From contig JAUNQJ010000002.1 in assembly GCA_030536265.1 (NCBI GenBank), forward strand, positions 1 to 61,850: 61,850 nucleotides of DNA, read 5' to 3'. A program made the position numbers and the translations under genes. The notes below the pieces were generated by a model. The model was not told the origin of the DNA and searched no databases. It was given only the letters and a program-made list of their open reading frames with translations. Position 1 is the stretch's first letter, and the number at the start of each line of letters is the position of its first letter. Positions 10,603 to 19,914 of this stretch are shown here, one piece after another. The stretch is from Erysipelotrichaceae bacterium. Lineage in GTDB: Bacteria; Bacillota_I; Bacilli_A; Erysipelotrichales; Erysipelotrichaceae.

Positions 10603-11415
10603 ATGGGTCAAAAAGTTAGTCCAATTGGAATGAGAGTCGGCGTAATTCGTGATTGGGAATCTAGATGGTTCGCAAATAAAGAATATGGTGACTTATTACA
10701 AGAAGATATCAAGATTAGAAAATATATTGATAAGACTTGTAAAAAAGAATGCATGGTTTCTCGTACTGAAATCGAAAGAAGCAAAAATAAAGTAAATCTT
10801 ATTATCCGTACTGCTAGACCTGGTATGTTCGTCGGCGAAGACGGTAAGAAGATTGAAGAACTTAAAAAAGCACTAGTTAAATTAACTGGTGGTAAAGAAA
10901 TTAACATCAACATCGTTGAAGTTAATAATCCAGATTTAGATGCAAGACTTGTTGCTATGAAGATTGCTAAGATGCTAGAAGAAAGACAATCTTTCCGTAC
11001 AGCTCAAAAGAAAGCAATTCAATCAACAATGAGAGCTGGCGCTAAAGGTATCAAGACTTCTATTGGTGGAAGACTTGGTGGTGCTGATATCGCAAGATCT
11101 GAAGGATATTCTGAAGGTGTTGTACCTCTACATACTCTAAGATCAGATATCGACTTTGCTTGGGAAGAAGCAATGACAACATATGGTAAATTAGGCGTTA
11201 AGGTTTGGATCTGCCGTGGAGAAGTACTTCCTGGTGAAATGGTTCAAGAACCTGAAAAACCTAAGGGAACTATAAATCCTCGTGGTGCAAACCGTAGAGG
11301 AAACAGAAGAGCTCCTAAAGCTGAAGAAGCTGCAGCTAAGGCTGAAGCTCCAGTAGTTGAAGAAACTGCTAAGCAAGAAGAAGCTCCTGTAACTGAAGAA
11401 AAGGATGGTGAATAA
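10603..11415 (+). CDS. rpsC: Ribosomal protein S3 with a C-terminal extension
   Basis: This is a 30S mRNA-entry protein with helicase function. The core ([18 protein letters not shown], a type II KH domain with [16 protein letters not shown] near residue 72, and the C-terminal domain with [12 protein letters not shown]) ends near residue 225. The chain continues to 270 aa with basic RRGNRRAPK and then an Ala/Glu-rich tail ([20 protein letters not shown]) not found in the ~218-aa standard protein. AGGAGG lies 9 bases before the ATG. Confidence 0.98.
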   Translation: MGQKVSPIGMRVGVIRDWESRWFANKEYGDLLQEDIKIRKYIDKTCKKECMVSRTEIERSKNKVNLIIRTARPGMFVGEDGKKIEELKKALVKLTGGKEININIVEVNNPDLDARLVAMKIAKMLEERQSFRTAQKKAIQSTMRAGAKGIKTSIGGRLGGADIARSEGYSEGVVPLHTLRSDIDFAWEEAMTTYGKLGVKVWICRGEVLPGEMVQEPEKPKGTINPRGANRRGNRRAPKAEEAAAKAEAPVVEETAKQEEAPVTEEKDGE

Positions 11416-11418
11416 TTT

Positions 11419-11829
11419 ATGTTAATGCCAAAAAGAACTAAATATCGTCGTCCTCATAGATTGAGTTACGAAGGTAAATCAAAAGCTGGTACTGAAATCG
11501 CTTTTGGTGAATATGGTCTTGTAGCTACAACTGGTGCATACATTTCTAGTAATCAAATAGAAGCTGCCCGTGTTGCCTTAACAAGATATATGAATCGTGG
11601 TGGAAATGTTTGGATTAAAATTTTCCCACAACTAGCAATAACTAAAAAACCTCTAGAAGTACGTATGGGTTCTGGTAAAGGTGCACCTGAAGGTTGGGTT
11701 GCCGTTGTACAAAAAGGAAGAATCTTATTCGAAGTTGGTGGCGTTGATGAAGCTACTGCTCGTGAAGCATTCAGACTTGCGTCAAACAAATTACCAGTTA
11801 AAACTAAATTTATAAAGAAAGGTGAGTAA
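11419..11829 (+). CDS. rplP: Ribosomal protein L16
   Basis: This is a 50S protein near the A-site tRNA elbow, 136 aa, normal length. The start [15 protein letters not shown] matches the family, so the ATG at 11419 is favoured over the one two codons on. The [15 protein letters not shown] stretch is diagnostic. It lies 3 bases after rpsC, and only a weak AAGGATGG is upstream, so translation probably depends on coupling to rpsC. Confidence 0.98.
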   Translation: MLMPKRTKYRRPHRLSYEGKSKAGTEIAFGEYGLVATTGAYISSNQIEAARVALTRYMNRGGNVWIKIFPQLAITKKPLEVRMGSGKGAPEGWVAVVQKGRILFEVGGVDEATAREAFRLASNKLPVKTKFIKKGE

Positions 11830-11831
11830 TT

Positions 11832-12032
11832 ATGAACGTTAAAGAAATTAGAGATAAGTCAAATGATGAACTTCTAAAAACTTTAGATGAATCAAAGAAA
11901 GAATTATTCGACCTTAGATTTGAAAGAGCAACTGGTTCAATTGATAATCCAATGCGCATCAGAGAATTAAGAAAAACAATTGCTAGAATCTTAACAGTAT
12001 TAAAAGAGAGAGAAATGGAGGGCAATAAATAA
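11832..12032 (+). CDS. rpmC: Ribosomal protein L29
   Basis: This is a 50S tunnel-exit protein of 66 aa, two antiparallel helices ([20 protein letters not shown] and the [20 protein letters not shown] turn). Two bases separate it from rplP, and its stop overlaps the start of rpsQ (TAATG). Confidence 0.96.
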   Translation: MNVKEIRDKSNDELLKTLDESKKELFDLRFERATGSIDNPMRIRELRKTIARILTVLKEREMEGNK

Positions 12033-12295
12033 TGGAAAGAACAAATACTAGACGCGTTCTTCGCGGTGTAGTTACATCTGATAAGATGGACAAAACTATT
12101 GTTGTTGAAATTATGGAGAAAAAAGCCCACGCATTATATGGTAAGAAAACTAAATTCTCTCGTAAATTCAAAGCTCATGATGAAAAAGGTGAAGCTCATA
12201 TCGGTGACACTGTAGACATCATTGAAACTAGAGCACTATCTAAAGATAAACACTTCCGTTTATTAAAGGTAGTAGAAAAAGCTGTAATTCTATAG
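12032..12295 (+). CDS. rpsQ: Ribosomal protein S17
   Basis: This is a 30S primary assembly protein of 87 aa with an OB fold. Signature near residues 7-25 ([20 protein letters not shown]) and central [15 protein letters not shown]. The first base overlaps the last base of the rpmC stop; GGAGG is 10 bases upstream inside rpmC. Confidence 0.97.
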   Translation: MERTNTRRVLRGVVTSDKMDKTIVVEIMEKKAHALYGKKTKFSRKFKAHDEKGEAHIGDTVDIIETRALSKDKHFRLLKVVEKAVIL

Positions 12296-12305
12296 GAGGT
12301 AAATC

Positions 12306-12674
12306 ATGGTACATAATGAGACAAGATTAAAAGTAGCTGATAACACCGGTGCTAAAGAATTACTAGTAATTAGATGCTTAGGTGGCTCTAACAGAAAGAC
12401 AGCTAATATCGGTGATATCGTTGTATGTTCTGTTAAAGACGCTACACCTGGTGGAGCAGTTAAAAAAGGCCAAGTAGTAAAAGCTGTAATCGTAAGAACT
12501 AAATATGGCCTATCAAGAGAAAATGGTTCTTACATTAAATTCGATGATAACGCTGCCGTTATTATTAAGGAAGACAATACGCCAACAGGTACACGTATCT
12601 TTGGCCCAGTAGCAAGAGAACTTCGTGATAAAGATTTCATGAAAATCATCTCTCTTGCACCAGAAGTATTATAA
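12306..12674 (+). CDS. rplN: Ribosomal protein L14
   Basis: This is a 50S protein at the subunit interface, also the docking site of the silencing factor RsfS; 122 aa, exactly the usual length. The [13 protein letters not shown] and C-terminal [15 protein letters not shown] blocks are diagnostic. AGGAGG lies directly after the rpsQ stop. Confidence 0.98.
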   Translation: MVHNETRLKVADNTGAKELLVIRCLGGSNRKTANIGDIVVCSVKDATPGGAVKKGQVVKAVIVRTKYGLSRENGSYIKFDDNAAVIIKEDNTPTGTRIFGPVARELRDKDFMKIISLAPEVL

Positions 12675-12688
12675 GGAGGATCTGAATT

Positions 12689-12964
12689 ATGAAAATTAAA
12701 AAAGGTGATAAAGTTCAGGTCATCACTGGACAAGATAAAGGTACTGTTGGAGAAGTATTAGCAGCATTCCCAAAGGCAGACAAGATTGTTGTAGAAGGCG
12801 TTAACATTCGCCGTAAACATCAAAAACCATCAAATGCAAATCCTGATGGTGGCATTATTGATAAAGAATGCCCAATTCATGTTTCTAATGTAAAACTTTC
12901 TGAAGGCAAAAAAGCTGGTAAGAAAGCTACAAAGAAAACAGATAAAAAGGGAGGTAAGAAATAA
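12689..12964 (+). CDS. rplX: Ribosomal protein L24
   Basis: This is a 50S assembly initiator with a KOW motif ([20 protein letters not shown] at the N-terminus). It is 91 aa, slightly short of the usual ~103, and ends in a Lys/Gly-rich basic tail ([18 protein letters not shown]) in place of the normal C-terminus. Its stop overlaps the rplE start by one base (TAATG). Confidence 0.97.
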   Translation: MKIKKGDKVQVITGQDKGTVGEVLAAFPKADKIVVEGVNIRRKHQKPSNANPDGGIIDKECPIHVSNVKLSEGKKAGKKATKKTDKKGGKK

Positions 12965-13503
12965 TGAACCGCCTTCAAGAACGTTATACAAAAGAAGTTA
13001 AGCCTGCATTAATTAAGAAGTTCAATTATTCTTCTAGTATGCAAGCTCCTAAACTTGTAAAGATCGTTATTAACATGGGTGTTGGTGAAGCTGTAGCAAA
13101 CCCTAAATCATTAGATGATGCTGTAGCAGAATTAACACAAATCGCTGGTATGAAACCAGTAATCACTAAAGCAAAGAAATCAATTGCAAACTTCAAATTA
13201 AGAGAAGATACACCAATTGGTTGTAAAGTTACTTTACGTGGTGAAATGATGTATGAATTCTTAGATAAGTTAGTATCAATTTCACTTCCACGTGTTAGAG
13301 ATTTCCGTGGAGTAAGTGCTACTGCTTTCGATGGTAGAGGAAATTATACATTAGGTATTAAAGAACAAATCATCTTCCCAGAAATCCAATATGATAAGAT
13401 TTCAAAATTACGTGGAATGGATATTGTTATCGTAACAACTGCAAAATCAAATGAGGAAGCCAAGGCTCTATTAGAAGAACTTGGCATGCCATTTGCTAAG
13501 TAA
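12964..13503 (+). CDS. rplE: Ribosomal protein L5
   Basis: This is a 50S central-protuberance protein that carries 5S rRNA; 179 aa, normal. Motifs are [28 protein letters not shown] and [15 protein letters not shown] lies upstream inside the rplX tail codons. Confidence 0.98.
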   Translation: MNRLQERYTKEVKPALIKKFNYSSSMQAPKLVKIVINMGVGEAVANPKSLDDAVAELTQIAGMKPVITKAKKSIANFKLREDTPIGCKVTLRGEMMYEFLDKLVSISLPRVRDFRGVSATAFDGRGNYTLGIKEQIIFPEIQYDKISKLRGMDIVIVTTAKSNEEAKALLEELGMPFAK

Positions 13504-13516
13504 GAAAGGAGAACTT

Positions 13517-13702
13517 ATGGCAAAGACATCATTAAAAGTTAAAGCACATCGTCCTGCTAAGTTCTCTTCAAGAGCTTACACAAGATGTGAAAGATGTGGT
13601 AGACCACATTCAGTATTAAGAAAATATAAACTATGTCGTATTTGCTTCAGAGAATTGGCTTATCAAGGTCAAATTCCTGGAGTTAAGAAGGCTAGTTGGT
13701 AA
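13517..13702 (+). CDS. rpsN: Ribosomal protein S14, zinc-binding type
   Basis: This is the short, zinc-dependent form (type Z, 61 aa) of the 30S head protein. Four cysteines at 24, 27, 40 and 43 form the zinc site (CERC and CRIC). Reading is open from 13481, but those 12 codons overlap rplE; the ATG at 13517 follows GAAAGGAG by 6 bases. The zinc-free paralogue common in Bacillota is not in this window. Confidence 0.98.
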   Translation: MAKTSLKVKAHRPAKFSSRAYTRCERCGRPHSVLRKYKLCRICFRELAYQGQIPGVKKASW

Positions 13703-13716
13703 AGGAGGATAGCACA

Positions 13717-14118
13717 ATGATGAATATGACAGATCCAGTAGCTGATATGCTTACTAGAATCAGAAATGGTTTACATGCTGGTCAAGAAACTTGCAGTATC
13801 CCATGTTCTAAAATCAAAGTTGAAATTGCTAAAATCCTAAAAGCCGAAGGTTACATCACTAACTATGCAGTAGCTGGTGAAGGTAAGGACAAGGCAATTA
13901 CAATCACATTAAAATACACTGCTGATGGTAGTAAAGCTATCACAGGTATTAAGAGAATTTCTAAACCTGGTTTAAAGGTTTATGCAAAATCTGATGCAAT
14001 CCCTAGAGTATTAAATGGCTTAGGTATTGCTATCATATCTACTTCACAAGGTTTAATGACTGACCGTGATGCTCGTAAGAAAGCATTAGGCGGCGAAGTT
14101 ATTGCCTATGTGTGGTAA
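13717..14118 (+). CDS. rpsH: Ribosomal protein S8
   Basis: This is a primary 16S rRNA-binding protein, 133 aa from the chosen start. Motifs are [15 protein letters not shown] at the N-terminus and [20 protein letters not shown] at the C-terminus. AAAGGAGG lies 7-8 bases before the ATG at 13717. In E. coli S8 represses the spc operon; no matching site could be checked here. Confidence 0.97.
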   Translation: MMNMTDPVADMLTRIRNGLHAGQETCSIPCSKIKVEIAKILKAEGYITNYAVAGEGKDKAITITLKYTADGSKAITGIKRISKPGLKVYAKSDAIPRVLNGLGIAIISTSQGLMTDRDARKKALGGEVIAYVW

Positions 14119-14138
14119 TAGTTAAAGGAGAAAACTAA

Positions 14139-14687
14139 ATGTCACGTATCGGAAATAAGACGATTACCATTCCTGCTGGTGTTGAAGTAACAGTATCAAG
14201 CAGTAATGAGGTGACTGTAAAGGGTCCTAAGGGAACTTTAACACGTCAATTCAGCCCACTAATTACAATAAAGGCTGAAAATGGAACAGTTGTTTGCACT
14301 AGAGCAAATGAAGAAAAACATACTAAACAACTTCATGGAACAACAAGAGCTCTAATCAACAATATGATTATTGGATGTAACGAATGCTATTCAAAAACTC
14401 TTGAAATTGAAGGTATTGGTTACAAAGCATCATTAGCTGGAAATAAACTAACATTAAACTTAGGTTATTCTCATGACATCGTATATGATGCAGAAGAAGG
14501 TATTAAATTAGAAGTTCCAGATCCAACAACAATTATTGTTTCTGGAATTGATAAACAAAGAGTTGGTGAAGTAGCTTCATTAATTAGAGGCTATCGTAAA
14601 CCAGAACCTTATAAGGGCAAAGGTATTCATTACAAAGGTGAATTCATTCGTCGTAAGGAAGGTAAGACAGCTGCTAAGGCTGCTTAA
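14139..14687 (+). CDS. rplF: Ribosomal protein L6
   Basis: This is a 50S protein at the factor-binding site; 182 aa, near the usual 179. It has two tandem alpha/beta repeats, the start MSRIGNKTITIPAGVEV, and the C-terminal signature PEPYKGKGIHYKGEFIRRKEGK. It ends in a short Ala-rich tail (TAAKAA). Confidence 0.98.
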   Translation: MSRIGNKTITIPAGVEVTVSSSNEVTVKGPKGTLTRQFSPLITIKAENGTVVCTRANEEKHTKQLHGTTRALINNMIIGCNECYSKTLEIEGIGYKASLAGNKLTLNLGYSHDIVYDAEEGIKLEVPDPTTIIVSGIDKQRVGEVASLIRGYRKPEPYKGKGIHYKGEFIRRKEGKTAAKAA

Positions 14688-14705
14688 TAGGGAAAGGAGT
14701 AACGT

Positions 14706-15062
14706 ATGATTAATAAAGTATCTAAAAATAAAGAACGTCAAAGACGTCATGAAAGAATTAGAACTAAAGTTATCGGTACTGCTGCTTGCCCTAGATTAAG
14801 CGTGTACAGATCAAATGCACATATTCATTGTCAAGTAATTGATGATGAAAAAGGAAACACTTTAGTAAGTTGTTCAAGTCTTGAAATGAAATTACCTCTT
14901 GGCAGTAATGTGGAAGCTGCAAAGAAGGTTGGAGAAGAATTAGCTAAGAGATGTTTAGCTAAGAAAATTGAAACTGTTGTATTCGACCGTGGTGGTTATA
15001 TTTATCACGGAAGAGTAAAAGCATTAGCAGAAGCAGCTCGTGAAGCTGGACTAAAATTCTAG
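14706..15062 (+). CDS. rplR: Ribosomal protein L18
   Basis: This 50S protein binds 5S rRNA together with L5 and L25; 118 aa, normal. Motifs are [35 protein letters not shown] and the C-terminal [30 protein letters not shown] lies upstream, and the rpsE start follows 10 bases after its stop. Confidence 0.98.
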   Translation: MINKVSKNKERQRRHERIRTKVIGTAACPRLSVYRSNAHIHCQVIDDEKGNTLVSCSSLEMKLPLGSNVEAAKKVGEELAKRCLAKKIETVVFDRGGYIYHGRVKALAEAAREAGLKF

Positions 15063-15071
15063 GAGAAAACT

Positions 15072-15605
15072 ATGACACAAAAAGATAATCGTAGACCAAG
15101 AAAAAATAATATGCCACGCGAACAAAAAGAATTTGAAGAGCGTGTTGTAAAAATTAACCGTGTATCTAAAACTGTAAAAGGTGGACGTCGTATGCGTTTC
15201 TCAGCTCTAGTTGTCGTTGGTGACAAAAAGGGCAGAGTTGGTTTCGGACTAGGCAAGGCTAATGAAGTTCCAGATGCAATCAGAAAAGGCGTTGAAGCTG
15301 CTAAGAAAAATGTAATTAGAGTTCCTCTAGTTGACGGTTTCAGAACAATTCCACATGCTACTACAGGTATCTATGGTGCTGGTAACGTTGTAATGCGTCC
15401 AGCTGCTGAAGGTACAGGTGTTATCGCTGGTGGCGCAATAAGAGACGTATTCGAACTTGCAGGTGTAACAGACGTTGTTACTAAATGCGTTGGTTCTCGT
15501 ACATCAATCAACATGGTACGTGCTACATTCACAGGCTTAAAGTCATTAAAAACTGTTAATGGCGTAGCTAAGACTCGTGGCATCAAGGTTGAAGAAGTTA
15601 GATAG
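15072..15605 (+). CDS. rpsE: Ribosomal protein S5
   Basis: This is a 30S accuracy protein near the decoding site and mRNA entrance; 177 aa, with ~10 extra basic N-terminal residues ([18 protein letters not shown]) against the usual 166. The double-stranded-RNA-binding half contains [15 protein letters not shown]; the C-terminal half has [20 protein letters not shown]. The next gene is rplO; the L30 gene that normally sits between them is absent. Confidence 0.98.
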   Translation: MTQKDNRRPRKNNMPREQKEFEERVVKINRVSKTVKGGRRMRFSALVVVGDKKGRVGFGLGKANEVPDAIRKGVEAAKKNVIRVPLVDGFRTIPHATTGIYGAGNVVMRPAAEGTGVIAGGAIRDVFELAGVTDVVTKCVGSRTSINMVRATFTGLKSLKTVNGVAKTRGIKVEEVR

Positions 15606-15617
15606 GAGGCCACATAA

Positions 15618-16058
15618 ATGAACTTAAATGAAATGAAATATAACGACGGCGCAAGACGTGATACAAAACGTTTAGGTCGTGGTCAAGGTTCTGGTCAAGG
15701 TAAGACTGCTGGCAAAGGCCATAAGGGTCAAAACTCTAGATCAGGCGGTGGCGTTGCTATCGGATTTGAAGGTGGTCAAACTCCATTCTTCAAGAGAATC
15801 CCTAAAAGAGGATTCACAAACTTCACTCGTAAAGAGTATGCTGTAATCAATCTTAAAGATTTAAATAAATTTGAAGATGGTGCAACAGTTACTCCAGAAA
15901 TCTTAAAGGAATCTGGTATTGTTAAAAAACAATTAGATGGTATTAAGGTTTTAGGTAACGGTACTCTTGAAAAGAAATTAACTGTTAAGTGTAACAAAAT
16001 ATCAGCTAGCGCTAAAGAAGCAATCGAAAAGGCAGGCGGAAGCGTAGAGGTATTATAA
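15618..16058 (+). CDS. rplO: Ribosomal protein L15
   Basis: This is a late-assembly 50S protein of 146 aa, normal. The Gly-rich N-terminus ([20 protein letters not shown], then [18 protein letters not shown]) is diagnostic. AGGAGG lies before the ATG. Its stop overlaps the secY start by one base (TAATG). Confidence 0.98.
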   Translation: MNLNEMKYNDGARRDTKRLGRGQGSGQGKTAGKGHKGQNSRSGGGVAIGFEGGQTPFFKRIPKRGFTNFTRKEYAVINLKDLNKFEDGATVTPEILKESGIVKKQLDGIKVLGNGTLEKKLTVKCNKISASAKEAIEKAGGSVEVL

Positions 16059-17335
16059 TGTTAAAAATATTTGGAGATTTCTTTAAAAATAAAGAAGTCA
16101 GAAAAAAGATTTTCTTTACATTATTAATTCTTCTAATCTATAGATTAGGCGCTGCTATTCCTGCTCCAGGTATCAACGATACAATCATTAAGTTGAGTGC
16201 AAACTCATTACTTACTATGATGTCTATCCTTGGTGGTGGATCAATTGAACAGATGTCTATCTTCTCACTAGGTGTTGGACCTTATATCACTGCAAGTATC
16301 ATTATTGAATTACTTGCTATGGATATCATTCCACCACTTGCTGAAATGGCAAAATCTGGTAAGAAGGGTAGAAAACAAATGGATATTATTACACGTTATG
16401 TTGCTGTAGTATTATCTCTTGTTCAAGGATACTTCATTGTTCAACTATTATCTAATTCATATGGTGTAGTTGATAATCCTGGATTCTTGTCTTATGCATA
16501 TATTGCTGTAATCTATACAGCTGGATCAATGTTCCTACTTTGGTTAGCTGATCAAATCACTACTAAAGGAATTGGAAATGGCGTATCTGTAATTATCTTC
16601 TCAGGTATTGTTGCTGATATGCCTACAAATTTCAAAACTGTATATTACACATTCTGCGGTGAAACTGCTACAAGTCCATTAGGCTGGTGGGGATTCGCAA
16701 TCTACTGCTTAATGTTTATCGCAATCATCGTACTAGTTGTTGTTATGCAAATTTCAGAAAGAAGAATCCCAATTCAAGGTTCTTCTAGCTATAGAACAAA
16801 TAAGACTAAGGGTGATCTTAACCATTTGCCATTAAAGATCAACTCAGCATCTGTTATTCCAGTAATCTTTGCTGGAGCATTAATTCAAGGTCCTCAAATT
16901 ATTGCATCTTGGGTTAATACTGATGCTTATAATTGGTTAGCTAAGATATGTGACTTCACATCTCCTTGGTTCTTAGCATTCTATGCATTGTTAATTATCC
17001 TATTTACTTTCTTCTATACAAACTTACAAGTTGATCCAAATAAGATTGCAGAAGATTTCGGTAAACAAGGTAATTATATTCCTGGTGTTAGACCTGGCAC
17101 TGAAACTAAGAATTATGTTTCTAAAGTATTAAATAGAATCACAGTTCTTGGTGCCCTATTACTAACATTTATTGCTCTTCTTCCTTATATAATATCTAAC
17201 CTAACTGGCTTACCTCAAAGAGCAGCAGTTGGTGGAACAGGTATTATTATCGTAGTAGGTGTTGCAATAGATACTATTAAGGGGCTTAAGGGTCAATTAA
17301 CAGCAAAACAATATAAAGGTTTTGTTGGTAAGTAG
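16058..17335 (+). CDS. secY: Preprotein translocase subunit SecY
   Basis: This is the channel of the Sec translocon in the cytoplasmic membrane, 425 aa with ten predicted membrane helices. The plug and first-helix region (LIYRLGAAIPAPGI), the S-L-G-V-G-P-Y-I segment after it, and the cytoplasmic loop RRIPIQGSSSYRTN are typical. Its position after rplO and before adk-map is the classical arrangement. AGGTATT gives only a weak ribosome site, so translational coupling to rplO is likely. Confidence 0.98.
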   Translation: MLKIFGDFFKNKEVRKKIFFTLLILLIYRLGAAIPAPGINDTIIKLSANSLLTMMSILGGGSIEQMSIFSLGVGPYITASIIIELLAMDIIPPLAEMAKSGKKGRKQMDIITRYVAVVLSLVQGYFIVQLLSNSYGVVDNPGFLSYAYIAVIYTAGSMFLLWLADQITTKGIGNGVSVIIFSGIVADMPTNFKTVYYTFCGETATSPLGWWGFAIYCLMFIAIIVLVVVMQISERRIPIQGSSSYRTNKTKGDLNHLPLKINSASVIPVIFAGALIQGPQIIASWVNTDAYNWLAKICDFTSPWFLAFYALLIILFTFFYTNLQVDPNKIAEDFGKQGNYIPGVRPGTETKNYVSKVLNRITVLGALLLTFIALLPYIISNLTGLPQRAAVGGTGIIIVVGVAIDTIKGLKGQLTAKQYKGFVGK

Positions 17336-17344
17336 GAGGTAAAC

Positions 17345-17995
17345 ATGAATCTTCTTATTATCGGTGCTCCCGGTGCTGGTAAAGGCACAATGTCTAAGAT
17401 GATTGTTGAAACATTCAATGTTGTTCATGTGTCAACAGGTGATATGTTAAGACAAGCTATTAAAGATGAAACAGAAATTGGTAAATTAGCCAAAGGCTAC
17501 ATCGATAAGGGTGACTTAGTACCCGATTCTGTAATTAATGACATTATTGTAGATCGATTAAACAAAGATGATATTAAAAATGGTTTCTTGTTTGATGGTT
17601 ATCCAAGAACAGTTAAACAAGCTGAATCATTAGCTGAAATCTTAAAAGGATTAGGCAAAGAAATCAATGCGGTCATCAATCTTGAAGTAAGTGATGATAT
17701 CTTAATTAAAAGAATTGAAGGAAGAAGATTATGTCCTAAATGCGGCGCAAGCTATAACGTATTCTTCAGTGCTCCTCAAGTTGAAGGACACTGTGATAAA
17801 TGCGGTAGCAGCTTGTATATCCGTGCTGACGATAATGCTGAAACTGTTAAAAACAGATTAGTAGAATTTCGTCAAAACACACAACCAGTTATTGAATACT
17901 ATGAAAAGTTAAATCTAGTTCATAACATCAGTGCTAATGCAGACCGCTATGTTGTGTTCGATGATATCAAAAAAACTTTAGAAGGTATTGAATAA
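17345..17995 (+). CDS. adk: Adenylate kinase (zinc-binding lid)
   Basis: It converts AMP + ATP to 2 ADP in the cytoplasm. It is 216 aa, the long form with a lid. P-loop GAPGAGKGT at residues 7-15, DGYPRT near 84-89, and a structural zinc site formed by C130, C133, C150 and C153 as in other Gram-positive enzymes. GTAGGAGG precedes the ATG. No gap separates its stop from map. Confidence 0.98.
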   Translation: MNLLIIGAPGAGKGTMSKMIVETFNVVHVSTGDMLRQAIKDETEIGKLAKGYIDKGDLVPDSVINDIIVDRLNKDDIKNGFLFDGYPRTVKQAESLAEILKGLGKEINAVINLEVSDDILIKRIEGRRLCPKCGASYNVFFSAPQVEGHCDKCGSSLYIRADDNAETVKNRLVEFRQNTQPVIEYYEKLNLVHNISANADRYVVFDDIKKTLEGIE

Positions 17996-18751
17996 ATGAT
18001 ATCAATCAAATCTCAAAGAGAAATAGAACTTATGGACAAGGCTGGCACAGTCGTAGCCTTAGTCCATAAGCATCTTAGAGAAAACTTAAAACCAGGTATG
18101 ACAACTTTAGATGTTGATAAGATGTGTGAAGAAGTTATACGTAATAATGGTTGTACACCATCATTCAAAGGGCTATATGGATTCCCAGGTTCTGTATGTA
18201 CAAGTGTTAACGAAATGCTAGTACATGGCATACCTGATTCAAAAACAGTTCTAAAAGATGGAGATATCATTACGGTTGATGTAGGTGCTTGTTATAAAGG
18301 ATATCATGGTGATAGCGCTTGGACTTTCCAAGTTGGTAAAGTTACTGATGAAAAAGTCTTAGATCTATTAAAGGTAACTGAAGAGTCTTTATACGAAGGC
18401 TTAAAACAAGCTAAACCTGGTAATCGAATTGGAGATATATCTAATGCGATTCAAACATATGTTGAAGCTCATGGATATAGCTTACCAATTGAATATACAG
18501 GTCATGGTATAGGTAAACAAGTACATGAAGATCCATATGTGCCAAATGTTGGAAAACCACACACAGGTCCAGTACTAAAAAAAGGAATGTGTATTGCGGT
18601 TGAACCAATGGTATTTATGGGAAAGCCACATTGTTATACATTAGATGATGGCTGGGGTGTGAAAGCTATAGATCATTCTATGGCAGCACACTACGAACAT
18701 ACTATAACTATCACAGATGATGGTTATAGAATTCTAACAAAGGAGGACTAG
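17996..18751 (+). CDS. map: Methionine aminopeptidase, type I
   Basis: It removes the initiator Met from nascent proteins. 251 aa, without an N-terminal zinc-finger extension. The dinuclear metal ligands are visible: D95, D106, H170, E203 and E234, with the substrate-contact histidine H78. The ATG begins one base after the adk stop and has no good ribosome site, so translation is probably coupled. Confidence 0.97.
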   Translation: MISIKSQREIELMDKAGTVVALVHKHLRENLKPGMTTLDVDKMCEEVIRNNGCTPSFKGLYGFPGSVCTSVNEMLVHGIPDSKTVLKDGDIITVDVGACYKGYHGDSAWTFQVGKVTDEKVLDLLKVTEESLYEGLKQAKPGNRIGDISNAIQTYVEAHGYSLPIEYTGHGIGKQVHEDPYVPNVGKPHTGPVLKKGMCIAVEPMVFMGKPHCYTLDDGWGVKAIDHSMAAHYEHTITITDDGYRILTKED

Positions 18752-18754
18752 CTT

Positions 18755-18979
18755 TTGGGAAAACAAGATGTTATTGAAATGGAAGGTTTGGTAACGGATA
18801 CTTTACCAAATGCTCAGTTCAAGGTGAAATTAAATAATGAAGCTGGAACAGAAATCATTGCTCACGTTTCTGGCAAAATCCGTATGCATTACATTCGCAT
18901 TTTACCAGGTGATAAGGTAACAGTTGAAATTTCACCCTACGATTTAACACGTGGGCGTATTACATTTAGACAAAAATAG
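18755..18979 (+). CDS. infA: Translation initiation factor IF-1
   Basis: This is an OB-fold factor that binds the 30S A site during initiation; 74 aa. The motif [19 protein letters not shown] is diagnostic. The start is TTG at 18755, with AAAGGAGG nine bases upstream inside the map stop region; no ATG fits the family N-terminus (KQDVIEMEG). Confidence 0.97.
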   Translation: MGKQDVIEMEGLVTDTLPNAQFKVKLNNEAGTEIIAHVSGKIRMHYIRILPGDKVTVEISPYDLTRGRITFRQK

Positions 18980-18998
18980 TCTATAGGGAGGAAATAAG

Positions 18999-19112
18999 AT
19001 GAAAGTAAGACCATCTGTAAAACCTATGTGCGACAAATGTCGTGTTATTAAACGTAAAGGTCGCGTTATGGTTATTTGTGAGAACCCTAAACACAAACAA
19101 AGACAAGGTTAA
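18999..19112 (+). CDS. rpmJ: Ribosomal protein L36 (zinc form)
   Basis: This is a 37-aa 50S protein, too short for most gene-length cut-offs. It reads [14 protein letters not shown] and onwards, with zinc ligands C11, C14, C27 and H32, so it is the zinc-dependent C+ type. GGGAGG lies 8 bases before the ATG. The position between infA and rpsM is the standard one. Confidence 0.97.
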   Translation: MKVRPSVKPMCDKCRVIKRKGRVMVICENPKHKQRQG

Positions 19113-19132
19113 AGAAGGGAGAAAAATAATAT

Positions 19133-19498
19133 ATGGCTCGTGTTGCTGGAGTAGATATTCCTGATAATAAAAGAGTAGTTATATCATTAACTTATGTTTA
19201 TGGCATTGGTTTACCAACTGCTAAAAAAGTATTAAAAGAAAATGGCATCTCTGAAGACATCCGTGTTAAAGATTTAACTGATGATCAATTAGCTGCTATT
19301 CGTAAAACTTTAGACTCTTATAAACTTGAAGGCGATCTTCGTAGAGAAACTCAATTAAACATCAAACGTTTAATGGAAGTTGCTTGCTATAGAGGTATTC
19401 GTCATAGAAAAGGCTTACCTGTAAGAGGCCAAAGAACAAAGACAAACGCTCGTACACGTAAAGGACCTCGTCGTACTGTAGCTAATAAGAAGAAGTAG
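19133..19498 (+). CDS. rpsM: Ribosomal protein S13
   Basis: This is a 30S head protein contacting tRNA and the L5 bridge; 121 aa, normal. Motifs are the N-terminal [15 protein letters not shown] and the C-terminal [26 protein letters not shown] region. AGAAGGGAG lies upstream. Confidence 0.98.
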   Translation: MARVAGVDIPDNKRVVISLTYVYGIGLPTAKKVLKENGISEDIRVKDLTDDQLAAIRKTLDSYKLEGDLRRETQLNIKRLMEVACYRGIRHRKGLPVRGQRTKTNARTRKGPRRTVANKKK

Positions 19499-19510
19499 GA
19501 GGTGTAAGTA

Positions 19511-19900
19511 ATGGCAGAGAAAAAAGTCGTTCGTAAGAAACGTGTAAAGAAGAATGTCGCAACTGGCGTTGCTCACGTTCATTCAACATTTAATAATACA
19601 ATCGTTACAATCACTGATGAAGCAGGAAACGTAGTATCTTGGTCAAGTGCTGGTGCACTTGGTTATAAAGGTTCTCGTAAATCAACACCATATGCAGCTC
19701 AATTAGTTTCTGAAGCTGCTGGAAAGACTGCTATTGATCATGGCATGAAGAAGATTGAAGTTAACGTTAAAGGACCTGGTCCAGGTAGAGAAGCTGCTGT
19801 TAGAGCATTAGCTACTGCAGGTTTAGAAATCACTGCAATCAATGACGTTACACCAATTCCACATAATGGTTGTCGTCCACCAAAGAAACCTAGAGGTTAA
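19511..19900 (+). CDS. rpsK: Ribosomal protein S11
   Basis: This is a 30S platform protein lining the E-site mRNA path; 129 aa, normal. Diagnostic stretches are [15 protein letters not shown] and the C-terminal [22 protein letters not shown] spans the rpsM stop and precedes the ATG by 8 bases. Confidence 0.98.
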   Translation: MAEKKVVRKKRVKKNVATGVAHVHSTFNNTIVTITDEAGNVVSWSSAGALGYKGSRKSTPYAAQLVSEAAGKTAIDHGMKKIEVNVKGPGPGREAAVRALATAGLEITAINDVTPIPHNGCRPPKKPRG

Positions 19901-19914
19901 TAAGGAGGAAACAC

